Shown here: one piece after another, positions 38,315 to 47,194 of the stretch
Numbering within the stretch: position 1 is the stretch's first letter
Layout of the letters: the number at the start of each line of letters is the position of its first letter
Assembly: GCF_002155965.1 (NCBI RefSeq)
Contig: NZ_MUMH01000169.1
Location: forward strand, 1 to 64,000
Direction of reading: 5' to 3'
Source: Allokutzneria sp. NRRL B-24872
GTDB taxonomy: Bacteria; Actinomycetota; Actinomycetes; Mycobacteriales; Pseudonocardiaceae
DNA: 64,000 nucleotides
The notes under the pieces: generated by a model
The model's database searches: none
The model's input: the letters and a program-made list of their open reading frames with translations, nothing else
What the model was told of the DNA's origin: nothing
Translations under genes and position numbers: made by a program

Positions 38315-40828
38315 CTAGGCGTTCTGGGCGCGCAGCGTGCGCTTCAGCTCGTCACCGCATTCGAGCACCAGGCGCCGCAACCACCACGGCGGAGCGGCCT
38401 CGGCGAGGTAGGCCTCCGTGCTTGCCAAGGTCTCCTGCGACACCGCCGACGACGGATACCCCGCCTTCGCCAGCACGCGCGTCAACTCGGTCGGCCACAC
38501 CTCCGACACCGCCCGCAACGCCGCGAAGTACTCCTGCGCGTAGGGCTCCAGCACCTGAGCGTCAGCGACGTCCTGGAAGCCGTCGAGCACCGAGCGCAGG
38601 ATCTCGTTGGACAGCTCGCCGGACACCACGCGCTCCCACGCCGCCGCCTTCGCCGCAGCCGTGCTCACGGCCGCACGGCACGCGGCGGCGCTGCGCTCAC
38701 CACTGGCGGTGGCATCACGCTGAAGCTCCTTGTCGATCTCCGCCTCACCCACGCGCCCGTGCACCACCAAGCGCCGCAGCAACGACCAGCGCAGATCGGT
38801 GTCCACGGCCAACCCGTCCAGCACGGTCGACCCGTCGAGCAGCCCGGCCACGACGTCCAATTGCTCGGCGGAGCACGCCACCGACGCGAAGGACTGCACG
38901 TACGCCAGCTGCTCCTCACCACCGGCCTCGGCCTCGCGCGCCAAGCGGAGCACTCCCTCGGCCAGCGCGCCCACGACCTCGGCGCGCGTGGACCGCGAGG
39001 TGTACTGCTGCGCGGCGGAGCTGGCCTGGTTGAGCAGGGTCCGCAGGATCGTGACACCGACCGACAGCGCCCCGGAGAGCACCAACCGCACGTAGTCCCG
39101 CGCGGGGAGATCGGCGTCGCGGGTCATGTCCCACGCGATGGACCAGCACACCGCCTGCGGCAGCGGATCAGTGAGCTCACCGATCCCGCCGAGCACCGCC
39201 GCCAGGGACTCCGGGTCGAGGCGGATCTTGGCGTAGGTGAGGTCGTCGTCGTTGAGCAGCACCAGCTCCGGCCGCGCCACCCCGAGCAGCTCGGCGACCT
39301 CGGTGCGCTCACCGGAGATCTCCAGCTCCACCCGACGCTGCCGGTTCCCCTTGTCGTACAAGCCGATCGCGATGCGGTGCGGCCGCAACGCCGGGTAGTC
39401 CTCAGGGGCCGTCTGCACGACCGCGAACGAGCTGAACCGGCCGTCACCGTCCACAGTGAACTCCGGGCGCAGCGTGTTCGGCCCCGAGGTGCGCAACCAC
39501 AGATCGGCCCAGTCCGACAGATCGCGCCCGGACTTCTCCTCCACCGCGCGCAGCAGGTCCGCCAGCGTCGTGTTGCCCCACGCGTGCCGCTGGAAGTACA
39601 GCCGCAGGCCCGCCAGGAAGTCCTCCAGGCCGATCGAGGACACCAGCTGCTTCAGCACCGAAGCGCCCTTGTGGTAGGTGATCGCGTCGAAGTTCACCTC
39701 CATCGAGGTGATGTCCACGATGTCGGCGACCACCGGGTGCGTGGAGGGGAACTGGTCGGCCTGGTAGGCCAATCCCTTGTAGCGGTCGGCGAAACTGGCC
39801 CACCCGTTGTCCCACCGCGTCGCCGACACCAACGCCAGCGAGGCCGCGTAGGTCGCGAAGGACTCGTTCAGCCACAGGTCGTCCCACCACCGCATCGTCA
39901 CGAGGTCGCCGAACCACATGTGCGCCATCTCGTGCAGGATCGTGGTCGCGCGCCGCTCGTAGTCGGCATCGGTGACCTTCGACCGGAAGACGTACTGCTC
40001 CCGGAAGGTCACGCAGCCCGGGTTCTCCATCGCCCCGAAGTTGAACTCCGGCACGAACACCTGGTCGTACTTGCCGAAGGGGTAGCGCATCTCGAAGGCG
40101 CCCTCGTAGAAGCCGAACCCGCGCCGCGTCACGTCGAAGATCGCCTCGGCGTCCAGGTGCTCGGCCAGCGAGGCCCGGCACAGCAGCCGCAGCGGGATGC
40201 GCCCGTCGTAGTCATCGTCGGCCACCACGTGGTACGGCCCCGCGCACACCGCCGCGAGGTAGGTCGAGATCCGCTCAGAAGCGGGGAAGCTCCACCGCCG
40301 AGCTTCGCCCTCAGCCGAAACCGAAACCGACGACGAGGCCGTGTTGCAGACGACCTCCCAGTGCGCGGGCGCGATGACGGTGAACGCGAACGCGGCCTTG
40401 AGGTCCGGCTGGTCGAAGCAGGCGAGCACCCGGTGCGCGTCGGCGGTGGCGAACTGGCTGTAGAGGTAGACCTCGCCGTCGGCCGGATCGGTGAAGCGGT
40501 GCAGGCCCTGCCCGGAGCGCGAGTACGCGCAGTCAGCCACCACGCGCAACTCGTTGTCCTCTGCCAGCCCCGTCAGCGGGATGCGCCCCTTCTCCGCGTC
40601 GTAGCGCGCCGGATCGACGGGGGAGCCGTTCAACGTCACCTCGCGCACGACCGCGTCGGCGAGGTCGCAGAACACCTCACCACCGCTCTCCGAGCTGCGG
40701 AAGCGCGCCACCGTGGTGGAGGAGAAGTGCTCAGACCCCGTGGTCAGATCGAGTTCGACCGCGTAGGAGTCGACGGTGAGCAGACGGGAGCGCTCCAGCG
40801 CTTCGTCCCGCGTCAGATTTCCAGCCAT
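38315..40828 (-). CDS. pepN: Aminopeptidase N (M1 family)
   Basis: Predicted 837-residue cytosolic zinc metallopeptidase. The exopeptidase motif GAMEN (FNFGAMENPGCVTF) and the zinc site HEMAHMWFGDLVTMRWWDDL followed by WLNESFA (HExxH plus 18 residues plus Glu) are intact, and a catalytic Tyr lies later (ITYHKGASVLKQL). An ERAP1-like helical C-terminal domain completes the usual actinobacterial length. It removes N-terminal amino acids during peptide turnover. The ATG is preceded by a region without a strong Shine-Dalgarno. It is divergent from a small hydrolase gene and appears monocistronic. Confidence 0.95.
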   Translation of the reverse strand: MAGNLTRDEALERSRLLTVDSYAVELDLTTGSEHFSSTTVARFRSSESGGEVFCDLADAVVREVTLNGSPVDPARYDAEKGRIPLTGLAEDNELRVVADCAYSRSGQGLHRFTDPADGEVYLYSQFATADAHRVLACFDQPDLKAAFAFTVIAPAHWEVVCNTASSSVSVSAEGEARRWSFPASERISTYLAAVCAGPYHVVADDDYDGRIPLRLLCRASLAEHLDAEAIFDVTRRGFGFYEGAFEMRYPFGKYDQVFVPEFNFGAMENPGCVTFREQYVFRSKVTDADYERRATTILHEMAHMWFGDLVTMRWWDDLWLNESFATYAASLALVSATRWDNGWASFADRYKGLAYQADQFPSTHPVVADIVDITSMEVNFDAITYHKGASVLKQLVSSIGLEDFLAGLRLYFQRHAWGNTTLADLLRAVEEKSGRDLSDWADLWLRTSGPNTLRPEFTVDGDGRFSSFAVVQTAPEDYPALRPHRIAIGLYDKGNRQRRVELEISGERTEVAELLGVARPELVLLNDDDLTYAKIRLDPESLAAVLGGIGELTDPLPQAVCWSIAWDMTRDADLPARDYVRLVLSGALSVGVTILRTLLNQASSAAQQYTSRSTRAEVVGALAEGVLRLAREAEAGGEEQLAYVQSFASVACSAEQLDVVAGLLDGSTVLDGLAVDTDLRWSLLRRLVVHGRVGEAEIDKELQRDATASGERSAAACRAAVSTAAAKAAAWERVVSGELSNEILRSVLDGFQDVADAQVLEPYAQEYFAALRAVSEVWPTELTRVLAKAGYPSSAVSQETLASTEAYLAEAAPPWWLRRLVLECGDELKRTLRAQNA

Positions 40829-40910
40829 CCCAGCACCCTAATCGGGGCGGCCGTTCCGCTGACGGCGGAACCGGCACCCCCCCAGGCCGCCACGCTCCTA
40901 CGGTTGCCGC

Positions 40911-41708
40911 ATGACGACTCCGATCTCGGGCACCGCCGCTGGCGTGCCGTTCACCGCCCTCGCCCCGGCAGGCGGCGGGCCCGCGCCGCTGATCATCAGC
41001 TGGCACATGCTCGACGCACCGCGCTCGGACCCCGCCTTCGCCGCGGCGCTGCCGATGCACGGCCTGCCCGCGTGGCGGGTGCACCTCGGGATGCCGATGT
41101 GCGGGGCGCGCATGGTCAACGGCTCCATGGACGCCGCTCTGGAGCTGGTGCACAAGGACCCGCTGATGGCCTACCTGCACCCGTTCGTCGAGCAGGCCGC
41201 AGGGGAGTTCCCCGCCGCGCTGGCCGCCGTCCGCGAGCAACTGCCCGTGGGTGACGGCCCGATCGGCGTGCTGGGCGGCTCCCTCGGCGGAGCCGTCGCG
41301 TTGCGCGTGCTCGCCGACACCCAGACGCCGATCTTCGCGGGAGCGCTGGTCAACGCCGCGATCCGGATGCGCTCGGTCGTGGACCTCTTCCCGGGCCAGT
41401 ACCCCTACGACACCGACTCCGACAAGGCCGTGGACAGCCTCGACTTCCTCGCCAAGGCCGACGTCCTGGCCGAGCGCGCGCCACTGCTGGTCGTCAGCGG
41501 CGAGCAGGACCACCCCGGGCTGCGCGCCGACGCGATCAGCCTCGCCGAGGCGATGGGGGAGCGCGCGCAGCTGCTGTCGATCCCCGACATGGCGCACCCG
41601 TTGGCCGAGGAGCCCGGCATCGAGCCCGCGCCGCAGCTGCCGCACGCCCGCGCCGTCGACGACGGTCTCATCGCGTGGTTCGGCCGCCACCTGCGGTCAC
41701 TGGGGTAA
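40911..41708 (+). CDS. Alpha/beta hydrolase
   Basis: Predicted 265-residue hydrolase. The nucleophile elbow is [18 protein letters not shown] (G-G-S-L-G), the acid region [13 protein letters not shown] and the His [13 protein letters not shown], a complete Ser-Asp-His set typical of dienelactone-hydrolase-like or peptidase S9-like enzymes. TACGGT at 40899-40904 stands six bases before the ATG with no Shine-Dalgarno, so the mRNA is probably leaderless. Its C-terminal coding segment (41607-41655) is nearly identical to a linker segment in the EndoQ/UvrD gene. Substrate unknown. Confidence 0.8.
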   Translation: MTTPISGTAAGVPFTALAPAGGGPAPLIISWHMLDAPRSDPAFAAALPMHGLPAWRVHLGMPMCGARMVNGSMDAALELVHKDPLMAYLHPFVEQAAGEFPAALAAVREQLPVGDGPIGVLGGSLGGAVALRVLADTQTPIFAGALVNAAIRMRSVVDLFPGQYPYDTDSDKAVDSLDFLAKADVLAERAPLLVVSGEQDHPGLRADAISLAEAMGERAQLLSIPDMAHPLAEEPGIEPAPQLPHARAVDDGLIAWFGRHLRSLG

Positions 41709-42116
41709 GGCCTCCGCGCTGTACTGGTCGACGAACTCGCCCGTTGGCGGGATCGGGGTGATCACGTCGATCAGCACGCCGTTGGGGTCGGCGACGATGA
41801 AGTGCCGCTGCCCGAACGCCTCGCTGCGCAGCGACCGCGCCAGCGGCAGTCCCGCTTCGGTGACCAGGCGCTCGTACTCGGCGTCCACGTCGCCGACCTC
41901 GAAGTTGAGCAGCAGTCCGGCCACCGGCGCGCCGTAGCCGTCGGGGATGGTCGGATGCGCCGGGTCGAGCACCGCGAGCTCGTAGGTGCCGAGCTGGAGG
42001 CTGATGTACCAGTCCGCCTCGAAGGTCACCTCGAAGCCGAAGTGCTTCACGTAGAAGTCCCGCGTCTCGGTCAGCTTGGTCGTCATGATCACCGGGTAGA
42101 AGCTGGTCAGAGTCAT
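41697..42116 (-). CDS. VOC (glyoxalase/bleomycin-resistance-like) family protein
   Basis: Predicted 139-residue protein with the paired beta-alpha-beta modules of VOC proteins: [60 protein letters not shown] and [20 protein letters not shown]. Metal-binding His/Glu positions are not all obvious, so it could be a binding (resistance) protein rather than an enzyme. ATG 42116 is chosen by family length. It faces a TetR gene across two palindromes and overlaps the convergent hydrolase end by 12 bp. Confidence 0.82.
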   Translation of the reverse strand: MTLTSFYPVIMTTKLTETRDFYVKHFGFEVTFEADWYISLQLGTYELAVLDPAHPTIPDGYGAPVAGLLLNFEVGDVDAEYERLVTEAGLPLARSLRSEAFGQRHFIVADPNGVLIDVITPIPPTGEFVDQYSAEALPQ

Positions 42117-42137
42117 GGTGTCCGCCCTAGATCGACA

Positions 42138-42188
42138 ATACCGACTGTCGGTATGTATTATCGACCATAAGAAACCGACCGACGGTAT
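42138..42188. promoter_or_regulatory. Paired TetR operators (VOC/TetR pair)
   Basis: ATACCGAC-T-GTCGGTAT (42138-42154) is a perfect 8-1-8 dyad; AAACCGAC-C-GACGGTAT (42172-42188) is the same site with two changes, 34 bp on. Both lie between the VOC gene and the TetR gene, the second ending 20 bp before the TetR start. Confidence 0.72.
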
Positions 42189-42208
42189 GTCAACAGGGGG
42201 CGCCACCC

Positions 42209-42793
42209 ATGGCCACCAAGCGCGAACAACGCGAACAGACCAGCGCCGCACTGCGCACCACCGCGCGGCGCCTGTTCGCCGAACACGGCTACGCCCACGT
42301 CGGCCTCGAAACCATCGCCCAGGCAGCGGGCGTCACCAAAGGCGCCCTCTACCACCACTTCAGCAGCAAAGCCGTCCTCTTCCGGCACGTCCTCGCCGAC
42401 GTCCAGAACGAGGTGGGGGAGCAGGTCCAGCGCGTCGCCGAAGCCCAACCCGACTGCTGGAGCTACCTCGTCGAAGGCTGCCGCGCCTTCCTCGACGCCA
42501 GCACCCACCCCGACATCCAGCGCATCATGCTCATCGACGGCCCCGCCGTCCTCGGCTGGAACGACTGGCGCGCACTCGACGAACAGTCCTCCGCCCGCCT
42601 GCTCACCGAAGCCCTCACCACCCTCATCGCCGCCGGCACCATCCCGCCCCAACCCGTCGAACCCCTCGCCCGCCTGCTCTCCGGCGCCGTGAACGAGGCC
42701 GCGCTCTGGCTCGCCCAGTCCGGCAACACCGCCACCGACCGCGACGCCACCATCGCCGCCCTCACCCGCATGCTCGACTCGCTCCGCGAGTAA
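42209..42793 (+). CDS. TetR family transcriptional regulator
   Basis: Predicted 194-residue repressor. The HTH ([29 protein letters not shown]) follows a typical helix 1 ([15 protein letters not shown]). The C-terminal domain ([42 protein letters not shown]) is of the common AcrR-like type with unknown ligand. AGGGGG lies about 9 bp before the ATG. It is expected to repress itself and the VOC gene through the two 17-bp dyads upstream. Confidence 0.88.
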   Translation: MATKREQREQTSAALRTTARRLFAEHGYAHVGLETIAQAAGVTKGALYHHFSSKAVLFRHVLADVQNEVGEQVQRVAEAQPDCWSYLVEGCRAFLDASTHPDIQRIMLIDGPAVLGWNDWRALDEQSSARLLTEALTTLIAAGTIPPQPVEPLARLLSGAVNEAALWLAQSGNTATDRDATIAALTRMLDSLRE

Positions 42794-42932
42794 GGTGACG
42801 CCCGACCGATCGCCAGAACCCGCGAGGGAGGTGGGAACCCATGTCCGCACCAGCAGGACGGGCGCTCACCCCCACCCCCACGCCGTAGGGGCCACGCGAG
42901 CGCCCGTGGGACACCCCCGAAAGGCACTCGAC

Positions 42933-43700
42933 ATGCCACACCAAGCGATCATCACCCGGCTCCGCGCCGCCGGCTGCGTCTTCGCCGAAGACGAAGCCCA
43001 GCTGCTCACCACCGCCGCGACCGGCCCCACCCACCTCGACGCCATGGTCGACCAACGCGTCGCCGGACTCCCGCTCGAACACATCCTCGGCTGGGCCGAG
43101 TTCCACGGACTCCGCATCACCGTCACCCCCGGCGTCTTCGTCCCCCGACGCCGCACCGCACACCTCGTCACCCACGCCACACCACTGCTGCGCCCGCACG
43201 CCGTCGTACTCGACCTCTGCTGCGGAACAGGCGCACTCGGCGCCGCACTCGCCACCGCCGAGCCCCGCATCCACCTCCACGCCGCCGACATCGAACCCGC
43301 CGCCGTCGCCTGCGCCCACCACAACATCACCCCGCACGGGGGAGCGGTCCACCACGGCGACCTCTACGACGCCCTGCCCAGCGCACTGCGCGGCCGCATC
43401 GACCTCATCGTCGCCAACGCCCCCTACGTCCCCACCGACGCACTCGCCCTCATGCCACCCGAAGCACGAGAGCACGAACCCCGCGTCGCACTCGACGGCG
43501 GCACCGACGGACTCGACCTCCACCGCCGCATCGCCGCCGAAGCACCCCACTGGCTGGCACCCGACGGCCACCTGCTCGTCGAAACCAGCCGACGCCAAGC
43601 CCCGCACACCGCGGAAGCCCTCTCCGCCAACGGCTTCCGCCCCGCCACCCACCACGACGACACCCTCGACGCCACCCTCATCCACGCCACCCGCCCCTGA
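42933..43700 (+). CDS. Putative protein-(glutamine-N5) methyltransferase, PrmC-related
   Basis: Predicted 255-residue SAM methyltransferase. LEHILGWAEFHGLRITVTPG and VFVPRRRT resemble the HemK/PrmC N-terminal part, motif I is VLDLCCGTGALGAALA, and the PrmC NPPY motif is replaced by NAPYVPTDAL. The NAPYVPTDA form marks the PrmC-related subfamily of unknown substrate. The true PrmC that methylates release factors should be elsewhere in the genome. I chose the ATG at 42933, preceded by AAAGG; an open frame upstream starts inside a His/Pro-rich stretch unlike the family. Confidence 0.78.
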   Translation: MPHQAIITRLRAAGCVFAEDEAQLLTTAATGPTHLDAMVDQRVAGLPLEHILGWAEFHGLRITVTPGVFVPRRRTAHLVTHATPLLRPHAVVLDLCCGTGALGAALATAEPRIHLHAADIEPAAVACAHHNITPHGGAVHHGDLYDALPSALRGRIDLIVANAPYVPTDALALMPPEAREHEPRVALDGGTDGLDLHRRIAAEAPHWLAPDGHLLVETSRRQAPHTAEALSANGFRPATHHDDTLDATLIHATRP

Positions 43701-43726
43701 CCCAGACACACCCCGGGAGGGGTCAG
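43697..43726. terminator. Possible terminator between convergent genes
   Basis: CTGACCC (43697-43703) and GGGTCAG (43720-43726) can pair around an inner CCCC-GGGA-GGGG hairpin. The element overlaps the PrmC-like stop and lies before the convergent ATPase gene. The structure is short, with no T-run. Confidence 0.4.
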
Positions 43727-43779
43727 ACCACGGCCACGCGCGAAGAGGGGAGCGGGCGCGTGACGTGCACGGACGGACT

Positions 43780-44970
43780 CTAGACGAGCTTCTCGATGCG
43801 GCCCTTGATCACGATGTACGGCGGCAACAGGGGATCGCGGAACCGGTACCGAAAACGCCGGGACGACCCGATCCGCTGCAGAATCCCACCCCGCGACCCC
43901 TCCGACGAGAAGTTCTTCAAGTGCACCGCGAACGCCGGGATGTCATAGGCCTTCCCCGTGATCAACCGCAACTTCTCCCGCACGTCAGGCGCACCGAAAG
44001 ACCCCAGATCATCCTTCTCCGCCACCGCGCACGCCAACAACACCTCCTTGTACAACGTCTCCCGATTGCTCTGCGTCGCCCGGTGGTACCGCTCCCGAAC
44101 ACTCTGCGACGCCGCGTCCAACGCATCGGTCAACGCGTCCTCGAAGTCCGCCCGCTTCACCAACTCCCGCCCGGCCTCCAACGCCCGCGTCGTCCCGTAC
44201 TGCCCCAACAGGTGCGTGTAGTGCGGCAACCCCTGCGACATCTCCGCCACCGCGTCCACGAACTTCGGCTGCGCCTGCATCGACAACGCCCGCACACCCC
44301 GCCGCACGATCTCCCGCAACTCCTCATCGGTCATCCGCGGCATCTGCACCTGCACCAACGACCGCTGGATCGAAGCGTGCTCACTCACCAACTCGTCCAC
44401 CGTGTCCGCGACACCCACCAGCACCACGGTCGCCTCGACCGACCGATCCGCCAGGATCTTGATCGTGTCCGCGATCAACGTCCGCACCCGCTGATCCCTC
44501 GGCCGGTCGAACTCATCGATCAACACCACGATCGACACGCTCTCGCACAACATCGCCAGCACCCGCACCACCGAATGCGGCGTCACCCGCCCCGGCAACA
44601 ACTCCGTCCCCGACTGCAACACCCGCCGCGCCGAGTGCCCGAACCCCATCCGCGCCTCCTGCGTCAGGATCGGGATCTGCTCGAACACCCCCGTCCAGAT
44701 CGACTTGAAGCTGTCCTCGGAATTGCACACGTAGTACGGCGCCACCACCGTCTCCGGCAACAGGTTCTGCGTCACCCGCGCCAACGACGTCTTCCCGACC
44801 CCGCGCTCCCCGTAGATCAACGCGTGCTGACCCCGCTGCGCCGCCACCCCGGTCAACGTCCGCAACTGCGACTTCCGCCCGGCGAACAGATCCCGGTCCA
44901 TGATCGGAGCCGCCGGGCTGAACGCCCGCCCGACCGCGCTCGCCCGCTCCACGTACTCGCTCTCGTCCAC
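43780..44970 (-). CDS. AAA/P-loop ATPase
   Basis: Predicted 396-residue ATPase of the ORC/Cdc6-like or AAA_16 fold. Walker A LIYGERGVGKTSLARV lies near residue 53, Walker B SIVVLIDEFDRPRDQ near residue 148, a sensor strand ATVVLVGVADTVDEL follows, and MPRMTDEELREIVRRGVRAL is the helical lid. The C-terminal part (YDIPAFAVHLKNFSSEG, GSSRRFRYRFRDPLLPPYIV) resembles a winged helix. GGAGG precedes the GTG. The gene lies 103 bp downstream of a frameshifted gene on the same strand, probably its former operon partner. The role (signalling or transport ATPase, or a defence or replication factor) is open. Confidence 0.72.
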   Translation of the reverse strand: MDESEYVERASAVGRAFSPAAPIMDRDLFAGRKSQLRTLTGVAAQRGQHALIYGERGVGKTSLARVTQNLLPETVVAPYYVCNSEDSFKSIWTGVFEQIPILTQEARMGFGHSARRVLQSGTELLPGRVTPHSVVRVLAMLCESVSIVVLIDEFDRPRDQRVRTLIADTIKILADRSVEATVVLVGVADTVDELVSEHASIQRSLVQVQMPRMTDEELREIVRRGVRALSMQAQPKFVDAVAEMSQGLPHYTHLLGQYGTTRALEAGRELVKRADFEDALTDALDAASQSVRERYHRATQSNRETLYKEVLLACAVAEKDDLGSFGAPDVREKLRLITGKAYDIPAFAVHLKNFSSEGSRGGILQRIGSSRRFRYRFRDPLLPPYIVIKGRIEKLV

Positions 44971-45073
44971 GGTGATCGCCTCCGACCGGTCGTGGTACCC
45001 CGAACCCCCGACTATCCCGAACCATGATCAGCGTCCAAGTTCGTTCCGGTCACGGTTCGCACCCGTCACCCAC

Positions 45074-46531
45074 TCAGCACACGGGGGAGGGCACCGACCC
45101 CCGCACCACGAACACGCACGACGGCACCTGAGCCAGAACGTGCAGATCCGACACCCGCAACACCGACACCGCCCGCGCCTCACCCGTCCGCGACCCCGCG
45201 AACTCCACCGGACCCGACGCACCCTCGAACGACCGCAACTCCCGGATCTCTCGACCCACCGCGACCCGCTGCGCCGCGGGCACCCGCACCGCCTCCGCGC
45301 GTCCGCACCGAACACCCGCGAAGCGTTGTCGCTGTAGCCGACGCACTCCTTGATCCCGTCCAACCACCGCAGCTCGACACCGGGGGAGAAGGGGCGCAGG
45401 CAGTCGTGCCGCCACCGCAGGTACAACCCGTCACCCGCCGCGAGCACCCCGGCCGTCAACACCGCCACCACCAACGGGACGAAAACCAGCTTCCGCGCCA
45501 GCAACGGCGGCCGCCGCGCCTCGAACACCACCACCGCATCGCCGTCACCAGCAGCACCCTCCGGCAGCTCCAAGAACAGCAACCGCGCGTCCGGCCGCAA
45601 CGTCTGCCGCCCGGCGGGGAGCCATTCCCGCCACTCCTCGAACGCCTCCTTCGCCTCAGCCACCGGAGCCGACACCGTCGCCACGATCAGCAGCGGGCCG
45701 TGCTCCGTCGACTCGTTCCGGATGTCGTTGACCAGCCGCAACAACCGCCAGCCACCGTTGTCCTCGGACACGTTCTCCAACAGCACCGGCACGTACGAGG
45801 TCCGCCGCCACCTCCGCAACCGCACCGCACGAGGCCGGTACTCCGCGCGCAGGTCCTGGAGGAAGGCGTGCGCCAGCAGCTTCTCCAGGTTCTCCGTCGA
45901 CCGCCCGCTGCGCGTCAGCCGCTCAGCGAAACCGACGAACCCCGTCGAGTGCCCGGGCACCATGAAAGGCTGGCGCATCAACCACTTCGGCTCCCGCCCG
46001 AACACGCACCACAGCCACGCGCGCACCGGCCGGCGCCACACCGCGAGCAAGGTCAACAACCAGGAAGGCTGGGGGAGAGCACCGTCGAACCCGCCCGAGG
46101 CCGGTCGGTTCTCCGGATCGACGGGCCGCCGGTACCCAGTCCTGCAACCGCCGGAACATGTCCCGGTGCCCGTCGTCGCCCGGCGCCAGCGACTGCGAGC
46201 TCAGCCAGTCCACCAGCCCGTAGTGCCGGAACCGCCGCAAACCGTTCCTGCTGAACCTGTTCACCTTCAACTGCGTCGCCAGCTCGTCCAGCAACGGCAA
46301 CAGCGGCAGCGAACCTCGGCGCGCCGGCTCCCAACGCCGCGCGCAGGCCTCGTCAGCGCCATCGGCGTCGATCCTGGCGAAGTCGTGGTCGTCACCCGAG
46401 GCGTTCTTGATCAAGCAGATCACGGGGAGCGGGCGGTCGCCGCGGATCGCCTTGTCCGGCCGACGCCACCACCTCGGGCGGTCGACGAGCTCGCGGAAGA
46501 CCGCCAGCAACGCGCCAAGTCCGTTCGCCAC
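45074..46531 (-). pseudogene. Frameshifted P-loop/transmembrane protein gene, partner of the AAA ATPase
   Basis: The coding signal starts at ATG 46531 (MANGLGALLAVFRELVDRPR) and continues in three frames. Removing one G from a GGG run (plus CCC at 46136-46138) joins FRRLQDW to YRRPVDPENRPASGGFDGAL. A second shift in a GCGCG run near 45302 joins VFGADA to EAVRVPAAQRVAVGREIREL, ending VSVLRVSDLHVLAQVPSCVF then VVRGSVPSPVC. The middle has one transmembrane segment (VFVPLVVAVLTAGVLAAG). The DGIKECVGYSDNASRVFGAD part resembles the entry to a periplasmic-binding-type domain, most of which seems missing. Two indels plus a probable internal deletion suggest decay; sequencing error at the two runs cannot be excluded. 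Confidence 0.6.
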
Positions 46532-46608
46532 CGAACCTCACCCTCTGTGCGCCGACAGCTGCGGAGGGGAGTATCACCAGAGGCCGACGGGACGGGTCCC
46601 GAACGCTT

Positions 46609-46636
46609 AGTTGACATAATGTAGATTATCGGCGTT
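46609..46636 (-). other. dif: dif chromosome dimer resolution site (XerC/XerD)
   Basis: Read on the minus strand the 28 bp are: left (XerC) arm AACGCCGATAA, 6-bp centre TCTACA, right (XerD) arm TTATGTCAACT. The layout of 11-6-11 and the arm ends ATAA/TTAT are those of bacterial dif sites. From memory, the B. subtilis dif right arm is TTATGTAAACT (one difference) and the E. coli right arm is TTATGTTAAAT. It lies 78 bp upstream of the frameshifted gene, in a 660-bp gene-free stretch. XerC and XerD recombine sister chromosomes here at cell division. An integrated element borrowing Xer is the main alternative. Confidence 0.72.
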
Positions 46637-46845
46637 TTGCCGACCTGGGCGGATACGTCTGAGAGGGGCTTCGAACGCCTGGTGTGCCGAGCTTCCGCGG
46701 CTGGTCGCACAGCCCGCGGATCGCTGACTGCCGCACGCGCTGCTCATGCGCGCTTCGCTGTGCCGCCCGCTCGTCGTGCTGCGACGGGGTCCGCGAGGTG
46801 CGGAGGCGGCCACCGGGCACTGAGGGGCCTCCAGGGGCTCGCCCA

Positions 46846-46912
46846 CCGACGTCCGGACACCTTCCCTCGTTTCGTCACAGTGACGCATATGGGCATGGTG
46901 TCCGGACGTCGG
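46846..46912. repeat. Large nested inverted repeat near dif
   Basis: CCGACGTCCGGACACC (46846-46861) and GGTGTCCGGACGTCGG (46897-46912) are perfect 16-bp complements separated by 35 bp. Within the spacer CGTCAC-A-GTGACG (46873-46885) is another perfect dyad. No gene spans the region. Confidence 0.7.
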
Positions 46913-47004
46913 CACGGAAGCGAGAATGCGCACCCCGGCAAATTCGGGGATCATTCCCGCACTCCCCGTGTGGACTCAGGAGAAACGACCGACCCCCATC
47001 CGTA

Positions 47005-47034
47005 TTTGGTGGATAACAGTAATTATCCACCAAA
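47005..47034. repeat. Symmetric recombinase-site-like palindrome near dif
   Basis: TTTGGTGGATAA (47005-47016), centre CAGTAA (47017-47022), TTATCCACCAAA (47023-47034). The arms are exact complements around a 6-bp centre, and they end in ATAA and begin with TTAT like Xer sites. It is AT-rich against the surrounding sequence and lies 368 bp from dif. It could be a tyrosine recombinase core site or a regulator dyad. Confidence 0.6.
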
Positions 47035-47148
47035 CTGGCAACGGTGGTTACTCGCGCGATCAATTCTTCCCGCAGGCGCATCACCCTGGACAAGAACGCG
47101 CGCGACTCTCTCCCATGGGCGAAGGAGCTGCTCAGCGGGTCGTAGAAT

Positions 47149-47163
47149 CCGTTTCGTACTCAT
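47149..47163 (+). repeat. Dispersed palindromic element, half copy
   Basis: CCGTTTCGTACTCAT is identical to the left arm at 52449, and the following AGCGGGA matches the copy at 20776; the right arm is absent. A small hairpin AGCGG...CCGCT follows directly. It lies just past the end of the convergent SnoaL-like gene. Confidence 0.6.
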
Positions 47164-47194
47164 AGCGGGAAATGAGACCGCTCCCCTGGCGACG

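Noticed and set aside
43780-46531. Origin-type Cdc6/ORC gene of an integrated replicon
   Set aside because: The ATPase fold is compatible, but no iterons, integrase, replication initiator or attachment duplication was seen; a membrane-partner ATPase explains the pair better.
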